A stretch of DNA of 64,000 nt, taken from positions 1 through 64,000 of the forward strand of contig NZ_PUEJ01000007.1 in the NCBI RefSeq assembly GCF_002982075.1, in the 5' to 3' direction. Every line of letters starts with the position of its first letter. Position 1 is the stretch's first letter. Below, piece after piece: positions 9,083 through 18,524 of this stretch. This stretch comes from Labrys okinawensis. GTDB taxonomy: Bacteria; Pseudomonadota; Alphaproteobacteria; Rhizobiales; Labraceae. The translations under genes and the position numbers were made by a program. The notes beneath the pieces are model-generated. The model saw nothing but the letters and a program-made list of their open reading frames with translations, ran no database searches and was not told the DNA's origin.

Positions 9083-11280
9083 GTGTAGCTGGCCTTCAGA
9101 GTTGCGACGCGGCCCGCGCCGTAGTTGCAGCCATAGATGCCTGAACAGCCCGCGACGTAACGCTTGTCGAAGACGTTGTTCACGTTCAGGGCAAGGTCCC
9201 ATGCCTTGTATTTGTAGTGCATGCCGAGATCGACGAGGGTGACGGCCGGAACCTTGTAGAGGTTCTGGTTGTCGGCATAGGACGAGCCGATATAGCGAAT
9301 GCCACCCTGCAGGCCGAGATTCTGCAGTATCCCCTCCTGGAAGGTATAGTCGGCCCACAGCGAGGCGGTGGTTTCCGGCACCACGTTCGGCCGCTTCCCG
9401 ACCACGGTGGGATCGGTGTCCTTCTCGATGCGAATCTGCGAGGCGGTGAAGGCAGCCGTCATCTTGAGGGCGTCGGTGACGTTGGCCTGCACTTCGAATT
9501 CGAACCCGCGCGAGCGCACCTCGCCAAGCTGGTTGCTGAAGAAGGGGTGCGCAGTATCCGGCGTCACCACATTCTGCTTGGTGAGGTCGTAATAGGCGGC
9601 GGTGATCAGGCCGTCGAAGAAGGTCGGGCGATATTTCACGCCGGCTTCGTACTGCACGCCGGTCTCCGCCTTGAAGGGCTGGCCGGCAAAATTCGATCCG
9701 ATCACCGGGTTGAAGCCGCGGGAAATCGAGACATAGGGCGTGATGCCGTTGGCGAAGGCGTAGGACAGGCCGGCACGGCCGCTGAAGGCGCCTTCGACGC
9801 CGTTGAAATTGGCATTGCCGACCGAGGCGGTGCTATCCGTCCAGACCCGGTCATAGCGCCCATTCAGGGTCAGCAGCCAATTATCGGCGAAGCTGATCTG
9901 GTCCTGCAGATAGGCGCCGAGCTGGTGCATGGTGTATTTCTGGCGCAGATAGGGCGTGACCACCCCGCCCTGCGGAGCGCCATAGACCGGATCGGTGGGG
10001 CTGATGGGCGTGGCGTTGAACAACCCCTGCATCTGGTTGATGGCATAATATTTGTAGTCGAGGCCGAACAGCAGGTCATGCGCCAGCGGCCCGGTGTCGA
10101 ACCGGCCTTCGAGCTGGTTGTCGGCCGAGAAGGTGTTGGCGGTGGTGTGGTGGGCAAAGCCAGTTCGGTAAAGCTCGTTGCCGGGGGTCAGCGGAAGCGG
10201 GTTTCCCCCACCATAGGCGGCATCCGGGTTGTAATAGCCGTAAGGGTAGGCGTAGCGCTCGCGCGTATCGAGATAGGCGTAGCGCACGTTCTGGCGGAAG
10301 GTCCAGGCATCGTTGAAATCGTGCTTGAACTGGTAGCCGATCATCGCCTGTGAGCGGCGATACATGTCGTCGGACGGCTCGGCGGAGTAGAAATCACGAG
10401 GGATGCGGCCGAACCGCGTCGGCTTCACCGTGCCGTAATAGGGCAGGAAGCCGCCGGTATGGTCGAGATCCATATTGGTGTAGTTGGCCAGCAGCGTCAG
10501 GCTGGTGGCATCATTGGGCTTGTAGGTCAGGGCTGGCGCGATGAAGCCCTGGAAGCCTCTGGCCTTGTCGGTTTCATATCCCCCGCCCGCGATCCGCCCG
10601 GTCAGGCGATAGGTCCACACACCGGCTTCGTCGATTCTGCCGCCGAGGTCGAACCCCGTGCTGGCCTGGCCCCAGCTGTTGACGCCCGCCTCGATCCGGC
10701 GCAGCGGCTCGTCGCTCGGCCGCTTGGAGACGAGGTTGAGGATGCCGCCGAGATTGCCGCCGCCATAGAGCACCGAGGAAGGCCCGCGCAGCACCTCCAC
10801 GCGCTCGAGGGCGTAGGGATCGACATAAAAGCTGCCAAAGGCATATTGGTAGAGCGGCAGGCCATCGAGGAAGATGCCGGTCTGGCTGGCGTCGAAGCCG
10901 CGGATGAACACCCAGTTGGTGCGAGGGTCGTAACCATAGGGCGCACCGGTCACGCCGGGGGTGTAGTAGAAGACCTCGTCGAGCTTCTGGGGCTGGCGCG
11001 CCTCCAGCTGGTCGCGGCCGATCACGGTCACCGATTGCGGAACCTTCTCGATCGGCGTGTCGGTCTTGGAGCCCGCCGTGGTCTTCTTGGCGACGTAGCC
11101 CGTCACCGGGCTCGTGCCGGTCCCGCCGCTGACGACAACCGGGTCAAGCGCAATCGTTCCGCCATTGCCACCCTCCTGTGCCGCCGCGGCCGTCGCCGCA
11201 GCCAGCATCAACAGGCCCGATGCCGTTCCCGTGCACAGCTTGACGCAAACTCCAACCCGCCGGTCCATTACCTCTGCCAT
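9076..11280 (-). CDS. TonB-dependent ferric-siderophore receptor
   Basis: The roughly 734-residue outer-membrane protein has an N-terminal signal peptide, a plug domain (KTDTPIEKVPQSVTVI, TPGVTGAP, ALERVEVLRGPSSVLYGGGNLGGILNLVSKRP) and a C-terminal 22-strand barrel ending in the aromatic residue of KASYTW. It has no STN extension, so it is a plain transporter. The conserved Cys pair near the end (AGCSGIYGCNYG) and the FhuA/FoxA-like plug suggest a hydroxamate-type siderophore (inference). The start could be the ATG at 11280 or at 11268; AGAGG precedes the latter closely. It leads the receptor-exbB-exbD-tonB-fhuC operon. Confidence 0.92.
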
Positions 11281-11339
11281 CCCAATGAGAGAAACAATAT
11301 CGCGCAGCGTCACGAGCCTGCAGCGTCATTTGGCAGACG

Positions 11340-11500
11340 TTTAGACCAACAAGCTTTGCCATGTAAACAAACTTATAATAGAATTACTCGCAAACAAATA
11401 CGATTATACTTGTTTTGGTTTGCACAATTTATAGGAATTCAAAACTGCACAAGAGCTGGAATATTCTCTGTTGCACATTGTATATTTCAAGTGTCATAAG
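11340..11500. promoter_or_regulatory. AT-rich divergent control region of the two iron-uptake operons
   Basis: The stretch between the receptor gene and fhuD is strikingly AT-rich in a GC-rich genome. It holds three direct repeats, TGCACAA (11421-11427), TGCACAA (11446-11452) and TGCACAT (11472-11478), about 25-26 bases apart, so on nearly the same face of the helix. The 11-mer TGCACAATTTA at 11421 recurs upstream of fecI at 16518. This is a candidate iron-responsive regulator site; I could not match it confidently to Fur, Irr or RirA consensus sequences. Confidence 0.4.
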
Positions 11501-11605
11501 CCGACGCTCGGCTCTCCTGGCAGCGCAGCCAAGGATGCCTGCAATCCCAGCAAGACAAGCCCTCGATGGGTCGGTGACTTTGAGGCTCGGTATGAGATCT
11601 TTTCG

Positions 11606-12514
11606 GTGAAATGGCCCGCCCTGTGCCATGGGGTCATCGTCGTCGCCTGCCTGGCACTCGTCCCGGGCGCCGCACATGCCCAAGCGGCGACCGTGCCTGA
11701 GCGCATCGTCGTGCTCGACTGGACGGCGACGGCCATGGTGAGGTCGCTTGGTATCGATCCCGTCGGTGTTGGCGATGCCGATCTCTATCGCATCTGGGTG
11801 GGCGAGCCGCCCCTGTCGCAGGGTACGCCGGATGTCGGCCTCCGCGACACGCCGAGCCTGGAGGCCATAGCCCCGCTCAAACCGGACCTCATCATCGTCA
11901 GCCCGCTCGGTGCCGCGGCGCGCCCCGCGCTGCAGCGCATCGCGCCCACCCGGGAGGTGGCGGTCTATTCCGGCGCGGGCGATCCCCTGCGCCATGCCGA
12001 AACCGAGCTCCAGGCGCTGGCCAAGGCCACGGGACGCGAGGCGCGGGCGCAGGCCGTCGTGACACGGGCCGATGCCGAGTTTGCGAACTTGCGCCGGCAC
12101 CTCGCAGGCACGGCCATGCCCCGCCTGCTGGTCATCCAGTTTCTCGACAAGCGCTTCGTGCGGGTCTACGGCCCTTCCAGCCTGTTCGGCGGTGCCCTGC
12201 AGCGGCTCGGCCTCGCCAATGCCTGGAACGCGCCGACTAATGGCTGGGGCTTTGCCCTGGTGGGCGTGGAGAAGCTTGCCCCCTTTGCCGACGCCGAGAT
12301 CGTGGTGGTCGATCCGCTGCCCTCCAAGGTGACGCTTGCACCCGATACGAACAGCCTGTGGGGCAATCTGCCGGCGGTGAGGCAGGGCCGCGTGAAGCGG
12401 CTTGCCGCAACCTGGCCCTTCGGCGACCTCACGGCCGCCCAGCGCTTCGCCCGTCTCCTGGTCGAGGCCTTCAGTGGGACCCGCGCGGCGGATGGCGGCA
12501 ATGCCCGGCTCTGA
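11606..12514 (+). CDS. fhuD: Iron-siderophore periplasmic binding protein (FhuD-like)
   Basis: The roughly 302-residue protein is a type III (BtuF/FhuD) solute-binding protein. It has PERIVVLDWTATAMVRSLGIDPVGVGD at its start, LIIVSPLG in the first lobe and a second lobe with GWGFALVGVEKLAPFADAEIVVVDP. A signal peptide spans about residues 1-24 when the GTG at 11606 is used (ALCHGVIVVACLALVPGAAHA-Q). No strong ribosome binding site marks the start, and the frame stays open to 11471. It delivers ferric siderophore to the FhuB encoded immediately downstream, with which it overlaps. Confidence 0.85.
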   Translation: MKWPALCHGVIVVACLALVPGAAHAQAATVPERIVVLDWTATAMVRSLGIDPVGVGDADLYRIWVGEPPLSQGTPDVGLRDTPSLEAIAPLKPDLIIVSPLGAAARPALQRIAPTREVAVYSGAGDPLRHAETELQALAKATGREARAQAVVTRADAEFANLRRHLAGTAMPRLLVIQFLDKRFVRVYGPSSLFGGALQRLGLANAWNAPTNGWGFALVGVEKLAPFADAEIVVVDPLPSKVTLAPDTNSLWGNLPAVRQGRVKRLAATWPFGDLTAAQRFARLLVEAFSGTRAADGGNARL

Positions 12515-14483
12515 CACATACCGCCCCCTGCTTGCCTATGCGGTCCTCGGCCTGCTGGCCCTTATACTGACCGGCTGGTGCTGGACGACGCAATTGCCGG
12601 CCCCGCAATGGTGGGGCGCCCTGCTCCATCCCCGGCTCGATGACCCGCAGCAGCTCGTCTTCCACTTCGCGGCCCTGCCCCGCGCGCTCACCGCGCTTCT
12701 GGCCGGCGCGGGGCTCGGCCTGGCCGGCCTCCTGCTGCAGCAGACCCTGCGCAATCCGCTGGCTTCGCCCACCACGCTCGGCCTGGAGGCGGGCTCCCAG
12801 CTCGCCTTGACCGTGGTGCTCGTCGCAGCACCCGGCCTGCTCATGCTCGGACGTCCCGTAATCGCTCTGGCCGGCACGCTGCTGGCGCTGGGCTTCGTGA
12901 TGGCCTGCGCGGCACGCAATCGCTTCTCATCCGTCGCCCTGGTGCTGGCCGGCCTGGTGGCGGGATTGTTCTGCGGCGCCCTCACCATCGCGCTACGCCT
13001 TCTCAATCAGGAATTCGTCGCCATCCTTTTCCTGTGGGGCGGCGGCTCGCTGGCGCAGCAGGACTGGTCGGCCCCGGCGGCGCTGGCGCCGTCCATCGGC
13101 GCGCTCTACCTCCTTGCCGCCCTGTTGGCCCGCCCCTTTGAGTTGCTCGCCCTGGATGAGGAAAATGCCCGCGCTTTGGGGGTGCCGCTCGGCCTGGTGC
13201 GCAGCGCCGGCCTCCTCCTTGCCGCCTTGCTCACGGCGGTGGTCACGGCCCATGTCGGGGTGATCGGCTTCGTCGGATTGGCTGCACCGCAAATCGCCCG
13301 CCTGGCGGGAGCCCGCCGTTTTGCTGCCCGGCTGCTGCTGGCGCCCCTGACCGGCGCCCTGCTGGTGCTGGCGGTCGATGCCATCGTCGGGCTGCTGGAA
13401 GCCGCCGGTATCATCGACCTGCCCACGGGCGCGGCCACGGCCCTGCTGGGCGCCCCGCTCCTGCTCTGGCTTCTGCCGCGCTTGCGCCGCAGCGAGCCCC
13501 CCTCCACGCAGCGCTCCCTGGCCACCGGTGCTCGTGACCGGACCCGGCTCCTGCCTGTACTCGCGGCGCTACTCGTCCTGGCTGTGGCCGGCGCCCTGCT
13601 GATCGGCCATGGCAGTTTGGGCTGGCGGCTGATCGCGCCGGCAGACTTCGCCCTGGTCGAACCCTGGCGAGCCCCGCGGGCTGCGATCGCCGCGCTGGCC
13701 GGCGCCATGCTCGCCACGGCAGGCCTGCTGCTGCAGCGGGTATCGGGCAATCCGCTGGCCGCGCCCGAGGTTCTCGGCATCGGCACCGGCGTTGCCTTCG
13801 GCATGGCCCTGGCGATGATCCTGGGCCAGACGACCGGCCTGGCTGCTCATACGGCTGCCGGTGCGTCCGGCGGCTTCCTCGCACTTTTCCTGGTGCTCAT
13901 GGTCGGCCGGCGCAGCGGCTTTGCCCCCGACCAGGTCCTGCTCACCGGCCTCGCCCTCTCGGCGCTGCTCGACGTCGTCATCGTCGCCTTCCTCGCGCTA
14001 GGCGATCCGCGCGCGCCGCAGGTGCTCGCCTGGATGGCGGGATCGACCTATTACGCCGACTGGTCGAAGGTCGTGACGACGGCAGCGTTTGCGGCCCTGC
14101 TGCTGCCGGCCGCCCTTGCGCTGAGGCGATGGCTCGATATCGTGCCGATGGGTCCGGTCACGGCCAGGGCCCTCGGACTGCCGGTCCAGACCAGCCGGCT
14201 GGCGATCCTTGCCATGGCCTCGCTGCTGACGTCGGTCGCTGTGATGGCCACCGGTCCGCTCACCTTCGTCGGCCTTGCCGGCCCGCACATGGCGCGCCTC
14301 ATCGGCTTGCGCCGGGCGTGGTCGCAGATCCTCGGCTCGGTCCTGATCGGCGCGCTGGTCATGGTTGTCGCCGATGTCCTGGCGCGTACGCTGATTGCCC
14401 CCCGCGAACTGCCGACCGGTATCGTGGCAGCCCTGATCGGATTGCCCTATCTGATCTGGCAGGTCGGGCGCAGGCCGCAGTGA
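12492..14483 (+). CDS. fhuB: Fused double-domain siderophore permease (FhuB-like)
   Basis: The roughly 663-residue inner-membrane protein consists of two tandem FecCD/BtuC-type permease domains, the hallmark of FhuB. Each half has the family's QTLRNPLASPTTLGLEAGS / QRVSGNPLAAPEVLGIGTG motif and the ATPase-coupling loop (GLAAPQIARLAG and GLAGPHMARLIG). Starts at 12492 or 12501 overlap the end of fhuD. No ATPase gene follows; the FhuC at 5994 is the likely partner. Confidence 0.9.
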   Translation: MAAMPGSDTYRPLLAYAVLGLLALILTGWCWTTQLPAPQWWGALLHPRLDDPQQLVFHFAALPRALTALLAGAGLGLAGLLLQQTLRNPLASPTTLGLEAGSQLALTVVLVAAPGLLMLGRPVIALAGTLLALGFVMACAARNRFSSVALVLAGLVAGLFCGALTIALRLLNQEFVAILFLWGGGSLAQQDWSAPAALAPSIGALYLLAALLARPFELLALDEENARALGVPLGLVRSAGLLLAALLTAVVTAHVGVIGFVGLAAPQIARLAGARRFAARLLLAPLTGALLVLAVDAIVGLLEAAGIIDLPTGAATALLGAPLLLWLLPRLRRSEPPSTQRSLATGARDRTRLLPVLAALLVLAVAGALLIGHGSLGWRLIAPADFALVEPWRAPRAAIAALAGAMLATAGLLLQRVSGNPLAAPEVLGIGTGVAFGMALAMILGQTTGLAAHTAAGASGGFLALFLVLMVGRRSGFAPDQVLLTGLALSALLDVVIVAFLALGDPRAPQVLAWMAGSTYYADWSKVVTTAAFAALLLPAALALRRWLDIVPMGPVTARALGLPVQTSRLAILAMASLLTSVAVMATGPLTFVGLAGPHMARLIGLRRAWSQILGSVLIGALVMVVADVLARTLIAPRELPTGIVAALIGLPYLIWQVGRRPQ

Positions 14484-14589
14484 GGGGGATGAAGACGATG
14501 AGGCCCCGAAGGGAGGCAATGGCCCCGCTCCGGCGCGCCGTGTATAGCTTGCGCCCGATACGTCCTACATTCCTGATTGCTCGACCACC

Positions 14590-16308
14590 ATGGCCTTACT
14601 GAAACGCTTCGCCGCCTATTACCTGCCCCATCGCGGCCTGTTCCTGCTGGATTTTTCCTGCGCGATCGCCTCCGGCCTGCTCGAGCTCGGCTTTCCGGTC
14701 GCGATCAAGATCTTCATCGATACGCTGCTGCCGTCAGGCCAGTGGCATCTGATCACCCTGGCCTGTGTCGGCCTTCTCGCCGTCTACGTCATCAACACGG
14801 GATTGATGGCGATCGTGACCTATTGGGGCCACATGCTCGGCATCAACATCGAGACCGAGCTGCGGCGCAAGGCGTTCGACCATCTGCAGAAACTGTCCTT
14901 CGGCTTCTTCGACAACAACAAGACCGGGCATCTCGTCGCCCGGCTCACCAAGGACCTGGAGGAGATCGGCGAGATCGCCCATCACGGGCCCGAGGACCTG
15001 TTCATCGCGGTGATGACGCTGGCCGGCGCCTTCCTCCTGATGTTCTCGCTGCATGTCGAGCTCACCCTCATCACGGCCATTGTCGTGCCTGTGACGGCCT
15101 GGGTGACCCTGCGCTATGGCGGCCGCATGACCAAGAACTGGGGTGCGCTCTATGACAGCGTCGGCAGCTTCAACACCCGCATCGAAGAAAATGTCGGCGG
15201 CATCCGCGTGGTGCAGGCCTTCGCCAACGAGGACCATGAGCGGGCCCTGTTCTCGCGCGACAATTCCAATTATCGCCGCACCAAGCTGCAGGCCTACTGG
15301 CTGATGGCCGCCTCCAACTCGCTGAGCTATCTGAGCATGCGGCTCACCCAGCTCGCCGTCATGGTCGCCGGCAGCTATTTCGTCCTCACGGGCCAGCTCA
15401 GCCATGGCGGCTTCGTCGGTTTCCTGCTGATGATCGGGGTGTTCTTCCGTCCCATCGAGAAGATCAACGCCGTGATCGAGACCTATCCCAAGGGCATTGC
15501 CGGCTTCCGCCGCTATCTCGACTTTCTCGACACCCGGCCCGACATCACCGACCGCCCCGATGCCCGGCCTGCTCCGCCGCTCACCGGCGCCATCCGTTAC
15601 GAGAAGGTCGGCTTCGGCTATACGCCCGACCGGCAGATCCTGGCCCATCTCGATCTGTCGATCGCGGCCGGCGAGACGGTGGCCTTTGTCGGCCCGTCGG
15701 GCGCCGGCAAGACCACGATCTGCTCGCTCCTTCCCCGCTTCTATGACGTCACCGAGGGTGCCATCACCATCGACGGCATCGACATCCGCGACCTGACGTT
15801 GCGCTCCCTGCGCAGCCAGATCGGCATCGTGCAGCAGGACGTCTTCCTGTTCGGCGGCACCATCCGCGAGAACATCGCCTATGGCCGCCTCGAAGCGAGC
15901 GAAGGCGAGATCCTCGAGGCGGCCCGCCGCGCCCGGCTCGATGGCGTGATCGCCTCGCTGCCCAACGGCCTCGACACCCTCATCGGCGAACGCGGCGTCA
16001 AATTGTCCGGCGGCCAGAAGCAGCGCCTGGCCATTGCCCGCATGTTCCTGAAGAACCCGCCGATCCTGATCCTCGACGAGGCGACCTCGGCGCTCGACAC
16101 CGAAACCGAGCTCGCGATCCAGCAGGCCCTTGCCGAACTGTCCAAGGGGCGCACCACCCTGGTGATCGCGCATCGCCTGGCAACGATCAAGAATGCCGAT
16201 CGCATTCTCGTCGTCGACGGCGGCGGCATCGTCGAACAGGGTCGCCACAGCGATCTCCTCGACAAGTCCGGAATCTATGGCCGGCTGCACCGGGCGCAGT
16301 TTGCCTGA
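14590..16308 (+). CDS. ABC exporter-type half-transporter (fused TMD-NBD)
   Basis: The 572-residue protein has six N-terminal membrane helices of the type I exporter fold (residues about 15-310) and a C-terminal ATPase domain: Walker A GPSGAGKTT, Q-loop QQDVFLFGG, signature LSGGQKQRLAIARM, Walker B ILILDEATSALD, H-loop IAHRL. Relatives include MsbA and lipid/drug pumps, and IrtAB-like exporters that actually import siderophores. Its place between a siderophore importer and fecI suggests a role in siderophore handling, either expulsion of deferrated siderophore or import (inference). About 100 bases separate it from fhuB, so it may be in the same transcript. Confidence 0.85.
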   Translation: MALLKRFAAYYLPHRGLFLLDFSCAIASGLLELGFPVAIKIFIDTLLPSGQWHLITLACVGLLAVYVINTGLMAIVTYWGHMLGINIETELRRKAFDHLQKLSFGFFDNNKTGHLVARLTKDLEEIGEIAHHGPEDLFIAVMTLAGAFLLMFSLHVELTLITAIVVPVTAWVTLRYGGRMTKNWGALYDSVGSFNTRIEENVGGIRVVQAFANEDHERALFSRDNSNYRRTKLQAYWLMAASNSLSYLSMRLTQLAVMVAGSYFVLTGQLSHGGFVGFLLMIGVFFRPIEKINAVIETYPKGIAGFRRYLDFLDTRPDITDRPDARPAPPLTGAIRYEKVGFGYTPDRQILAHLDLSIAAGETVAFVGPSGAGKTTICSLLPRFYDVTEGAITIDGIDIRDLTLRSLRSQIGIVQQDVFLFGGTIRENIAYGRLEASEGEILEAARRARLDGVIASLPNGLDTLIGERGVKLSGGQKQRLAIARMFLKNPPILILDEATSALDTETELAIQQALAELSKGRTTLVIAHRLATIKNADRILVVDGGGIVEQGRHSDLLDKSGIYGRLHRAQFA

Positions 16309-16440
16309 GAACAGCCAGGGCGTCTTTGCCCTGTCCCCGACAAGGGTGGAATGACAGGGACGCGCCAGACAAGGGCGCTCGACAAATGAGTATTTCCGGC
16401 TGAATGGGTTTGCCGGCAGAACGGCGTGGCTGCACCATCC

Positions 16441-16550
16441 TTTAATGTAGAATTGCAGCGTAGATTAATTTTTTCTTGATTAATACTAGAGATTGTCGCA
16501 ATAATATGCTAATAATCTGCACAATTTAGAATAAATATAAATCATTTTCG
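16441..16550 (+). promoter_or_regulatory. AT-rich promoter region upstream of the fecI-type sigma gene
   Basis: This intergenic stretch is AT-rich, with TTAATTTTTTCTTGATTAAT (imperfect dyad around 16465-16484) and the 11-mer TGCACAATTTA (16518-16528) shared with the divergent promoter at 11421. TTTAGAATAAATATAAA (16525-16541) partly resembles iron-control elements of rhizobia, but the match is weak. It probably carries the iron-responsive promoter for fecI. Confidence 0.35.
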
Positions 16551-16625
16551 TTGAGCGGTGCTGCTTTTCTGGATAATGCTTGGTCACCTGCCCAGCATCG
16601 CCGCCCCGCTCACAGATTTCGCTCC

Positions 16626-17138
16626 ATGAACAGCCGCAGCCACGACATCGAAACTCTCTATGCCGCGGAGCGGCCTCGCCTGGAGCGGACGCTGCGGCGC
16701 AAAGTCAGGAGTCGGGATGCAGCGCTCGACCTCATCCAGGACATGTTCCTGCGGATCTGGGAGCGCACCAGCGACACCACCGGCAACGCATCTGCGTTCC
16801 TGACCCGTTGCGCACGCAATGCCGCGATCGATCACCTGAGGTCGGAGGCGAGGCGCGAGCGCCTGCAGGAGGATACGCTGCCGAGCCAATATGCGGCCTC
16901 CCCGGCGACGCCGTTCGAAATCCTCTCGGCCCGCCAGAACCTGCAATTCCTCCAGGACACGATCGCGGCGCTGCCGCGGCAGACGCGGCATATCTTCCTG
17001 CTAAACCGCATTCACGGGCATAGTTTCATCGAGATCGCCGCGACGCTGGGCATATCGGAGCGCGCGGTGGCTAAGCACATGGCGCGGGCGCTGGCTGCCT
17101 GCACCGCAACCGATGGTGCATCCGCGGACGGGGCCTGA
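16626..17138 (+). CDS. fecI: ECF sigma factor, FecI type
   Basis: The 170-residue protein has sigma region 2 (AALDLIQDMFLRIWER, then FLTRCARNAAIDHLRSEARR) and region 4 (LPRQTRHIFLLNRIHGHSFIEIAATLGISERAVAKHMARAL). The arrangement sigma factor, FecR-type anti-sigma and transducing receptor is that of FecIRA cell-surface signalling: an occupied receptor releases the sigma factor, which transcribes the receptor operon. The ATG at 16626 gives a normal family length but has only a weak ribosome binding site; the frame is open further upstream. Confidence 0.88.
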   Translation: MNSRSHDIETLYAAERPRLERTLRRKVRSRDAALDLIQDMFLRIWERTSDTTGNASAFLTRCARNAAIDHLRSEARRERLQEDTLPSQYAASPATPFEILSARQNLQFLQDTIAALPRQTRHIFLLNRIHGHSFIEIAATLGISERAVAKHMARALAACTATDGASADGA

Positions 17139-17244
17139 AGCCGCCGGCCGCCATCCTCCACGGACGCTCGTCCCTGACGATCGCGTCGGCAGGCATCACG
17201 CGGCGGGCAAGCCAGGCGCAGTCGGGCTATAGTGCCGCAATTCT

Positions 17245-17347
17245 CTGGAGCAAAGCGTTTGGACGGAAACGCCGTTTTGCTCTAACTCTTTGGTTCAGCG
17301 CGTCTTTGCGATTCGAGATGATTCCGTCTAATCGCAAAACGCTCTAT
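17245..17347 (+). repeat. Two-hairpin intergenic repeat, copy B
   Basis: This copy has hairpin 1 as GCGTTTGGACGGAAACGC flanked by AGCAAA and TTTGCT, the conserved spacer (CTAACTCTTTG..CAGCGCG), and hairpin 2 with TTTGCGATT and AATCGCAAA. Compared with copy A both arms of hairpin 1 have changed together, so base pairing is kept. It lies between fecI and fecR and may affect their relative expression. Confidence 0.8.
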
Positions 17348-17391
17348 CGCCCGGCGCCATAGACGAAAAAGCGGTTTCGAGGCCACAGATC

Positions 17392-18378
17392 ATGGCATCC
17401 CCCCAATCCTCCAGAGCGGATGTCGAACAGGAGGCCAGAGACTGGTTCGTTCGCCGCCTCGGCGGGTTGTCGCGGGCCGAGCAGGCCGCGTTCGAGCACT
17501 GGCTCGGATCCGATCCCGCCCATGCCGACGCCCTTCGCAGGACGGAGGAGGTCTGGAACGCTGCCGAGCAGCCTGCCCGCCGCCTTGCCACCCGTGAAAA
17601 TGAAGCGCTCGCACCCTATCTCTATGCTGTCGACAGGGGCCGGCGCCAGCATCGCACCTTCCGGCGGCTGTCGACCGCCGCACTGGCGCTGACCATTGGC
17701 CTCGGCGGTGTGCTCTGGCTGCAGAATCCCCATTTGCTGCAGAAATTGATGGCCGATCACAGCACCGGCCGCGGCGAACGGCGCACCGTTACGCTGTCCG
17801 ATGGGTCCAAGGTGCTTCTCGATGCCGACAGCGCCTTCGACGAGACCTTCGACAAGAACGAAAGGCAGGTGAAGCTCCTGCGCGGCACCGCCTCCTTCGA
17901 CGTCGCACCCGGCAAGGCTCCCTTCGTCGTGCGGGTGCCTGATGGCGCCATCAGGGACATCGGCACCCAGTTCGACGTCAATCTCGGCGAGGACGGCACT
18001 GTCGTCACGCTGGAGAGCGGCAAGGTCGCCGTCAAGGCCGAGCATATCGGCGAAGCGCTGCTGGACGAGCCGGGCCAGCGCCTTCGTTTCGACAGGCAGG
18101 GCCTCGGCGAGATCGAACAGGTCGATCTCAAGGATGCCCTGGCCTGGCGCCAGGGTCGCTATGTCTTCTACCGGGCCAGGCTCTCCGACGTCATCGAGGA
18201 GATCGCTCGCTATCGCCGGGGCAGGATCATCGTCACCGATGCGGGTCTGGGCGACCAGCTCGTCACCGGGAGCTTCAGCCTGGCCGATACGGATGCGGCA
18301 TTGCAGTCCCTGCAGGCCAGCGTCGGCTTCCGCATGACCGCTTTGCCCGGCGGCCTCGTCGTGTTCATCCGGCCGTAA
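17392..18378 (+). CDS. fecR: FecR-family anti-sigma/sigma-regulatory protein
   Basis: The 328-residue protein has a cytoplasmic N-terminal domain (DUF4880-like, EARDWFVRRLGGLSRAEQAAFEHWL, with HADALRRTEEVW), one transmembrane helix (about residues 91-109) and a periplasmic FecR domain (GERRTVTLSDGSKVLLDADSAF, LLRGTASFDVA, VRVPDGAIRDIGTQFDVN). The C-terminal part contains a short STN-like segment (VIEEIARYRRGRIIVTDA..GSFSLADTDAALQSL). It relays receptor occupancy to the FecI sigma factor. It is spaced from fecI by a repeat element rather than overlapping it. Confidence 0.92.
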   Translation: MASPQSSRADVEQEARDWFVRRLGGLSRAEQAAFEHWLGSDPAHADALRRTEEVWNAAEQPARRLATRENEALAPYLYAVDRGRRQHRTFRRLSTAALALTIGLGGVLWLQNPHLLQKLMADHSTGRGERRTVTLSDGSKVLLDADSAFDETFDKNERQVKLLRGTASFDVAPGKAPFVVRVPDGAIRDIGTQFDVNLGEDGTVVTLESGKVAVKAEHIGEALLDEPGQRLRFDRQGLGEIEQVDLKDALAWRQGRYVFYRARLSDVIEEIARYRRGRIIVTDAGLGDQLVTGSFSLADTDAALQSLQASVGFRMTALPGGLVVFIRP

Positions 18379-18524
18379 GGTGTCCGATTCCGCGATACGA
18401 AGAAAAATCTTCGCCAAGGGGTTCAGTGAAACGCCCCCTCGAACGTGAAGAGCATGGAGGCCGGTAACCACGGGTACCAAGACCGCGGTTTTGCCGGCGA
18501 TCGATGATCGAGGGGATGGGTTCG

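Noticed and set aside
11281..11605. Cobalamin riboswitch before the TonB receptor
   Set aside because: The region is AT-rich and lacks the B12-box; receptor and neighbours look siderophore-type.
14734..16290. A 518-codon open frame antisense to the ABC exporter gene
   Set aside because: The plus-strand protein has all ABC motifs; the antisense frame is a codon-bias shadow.
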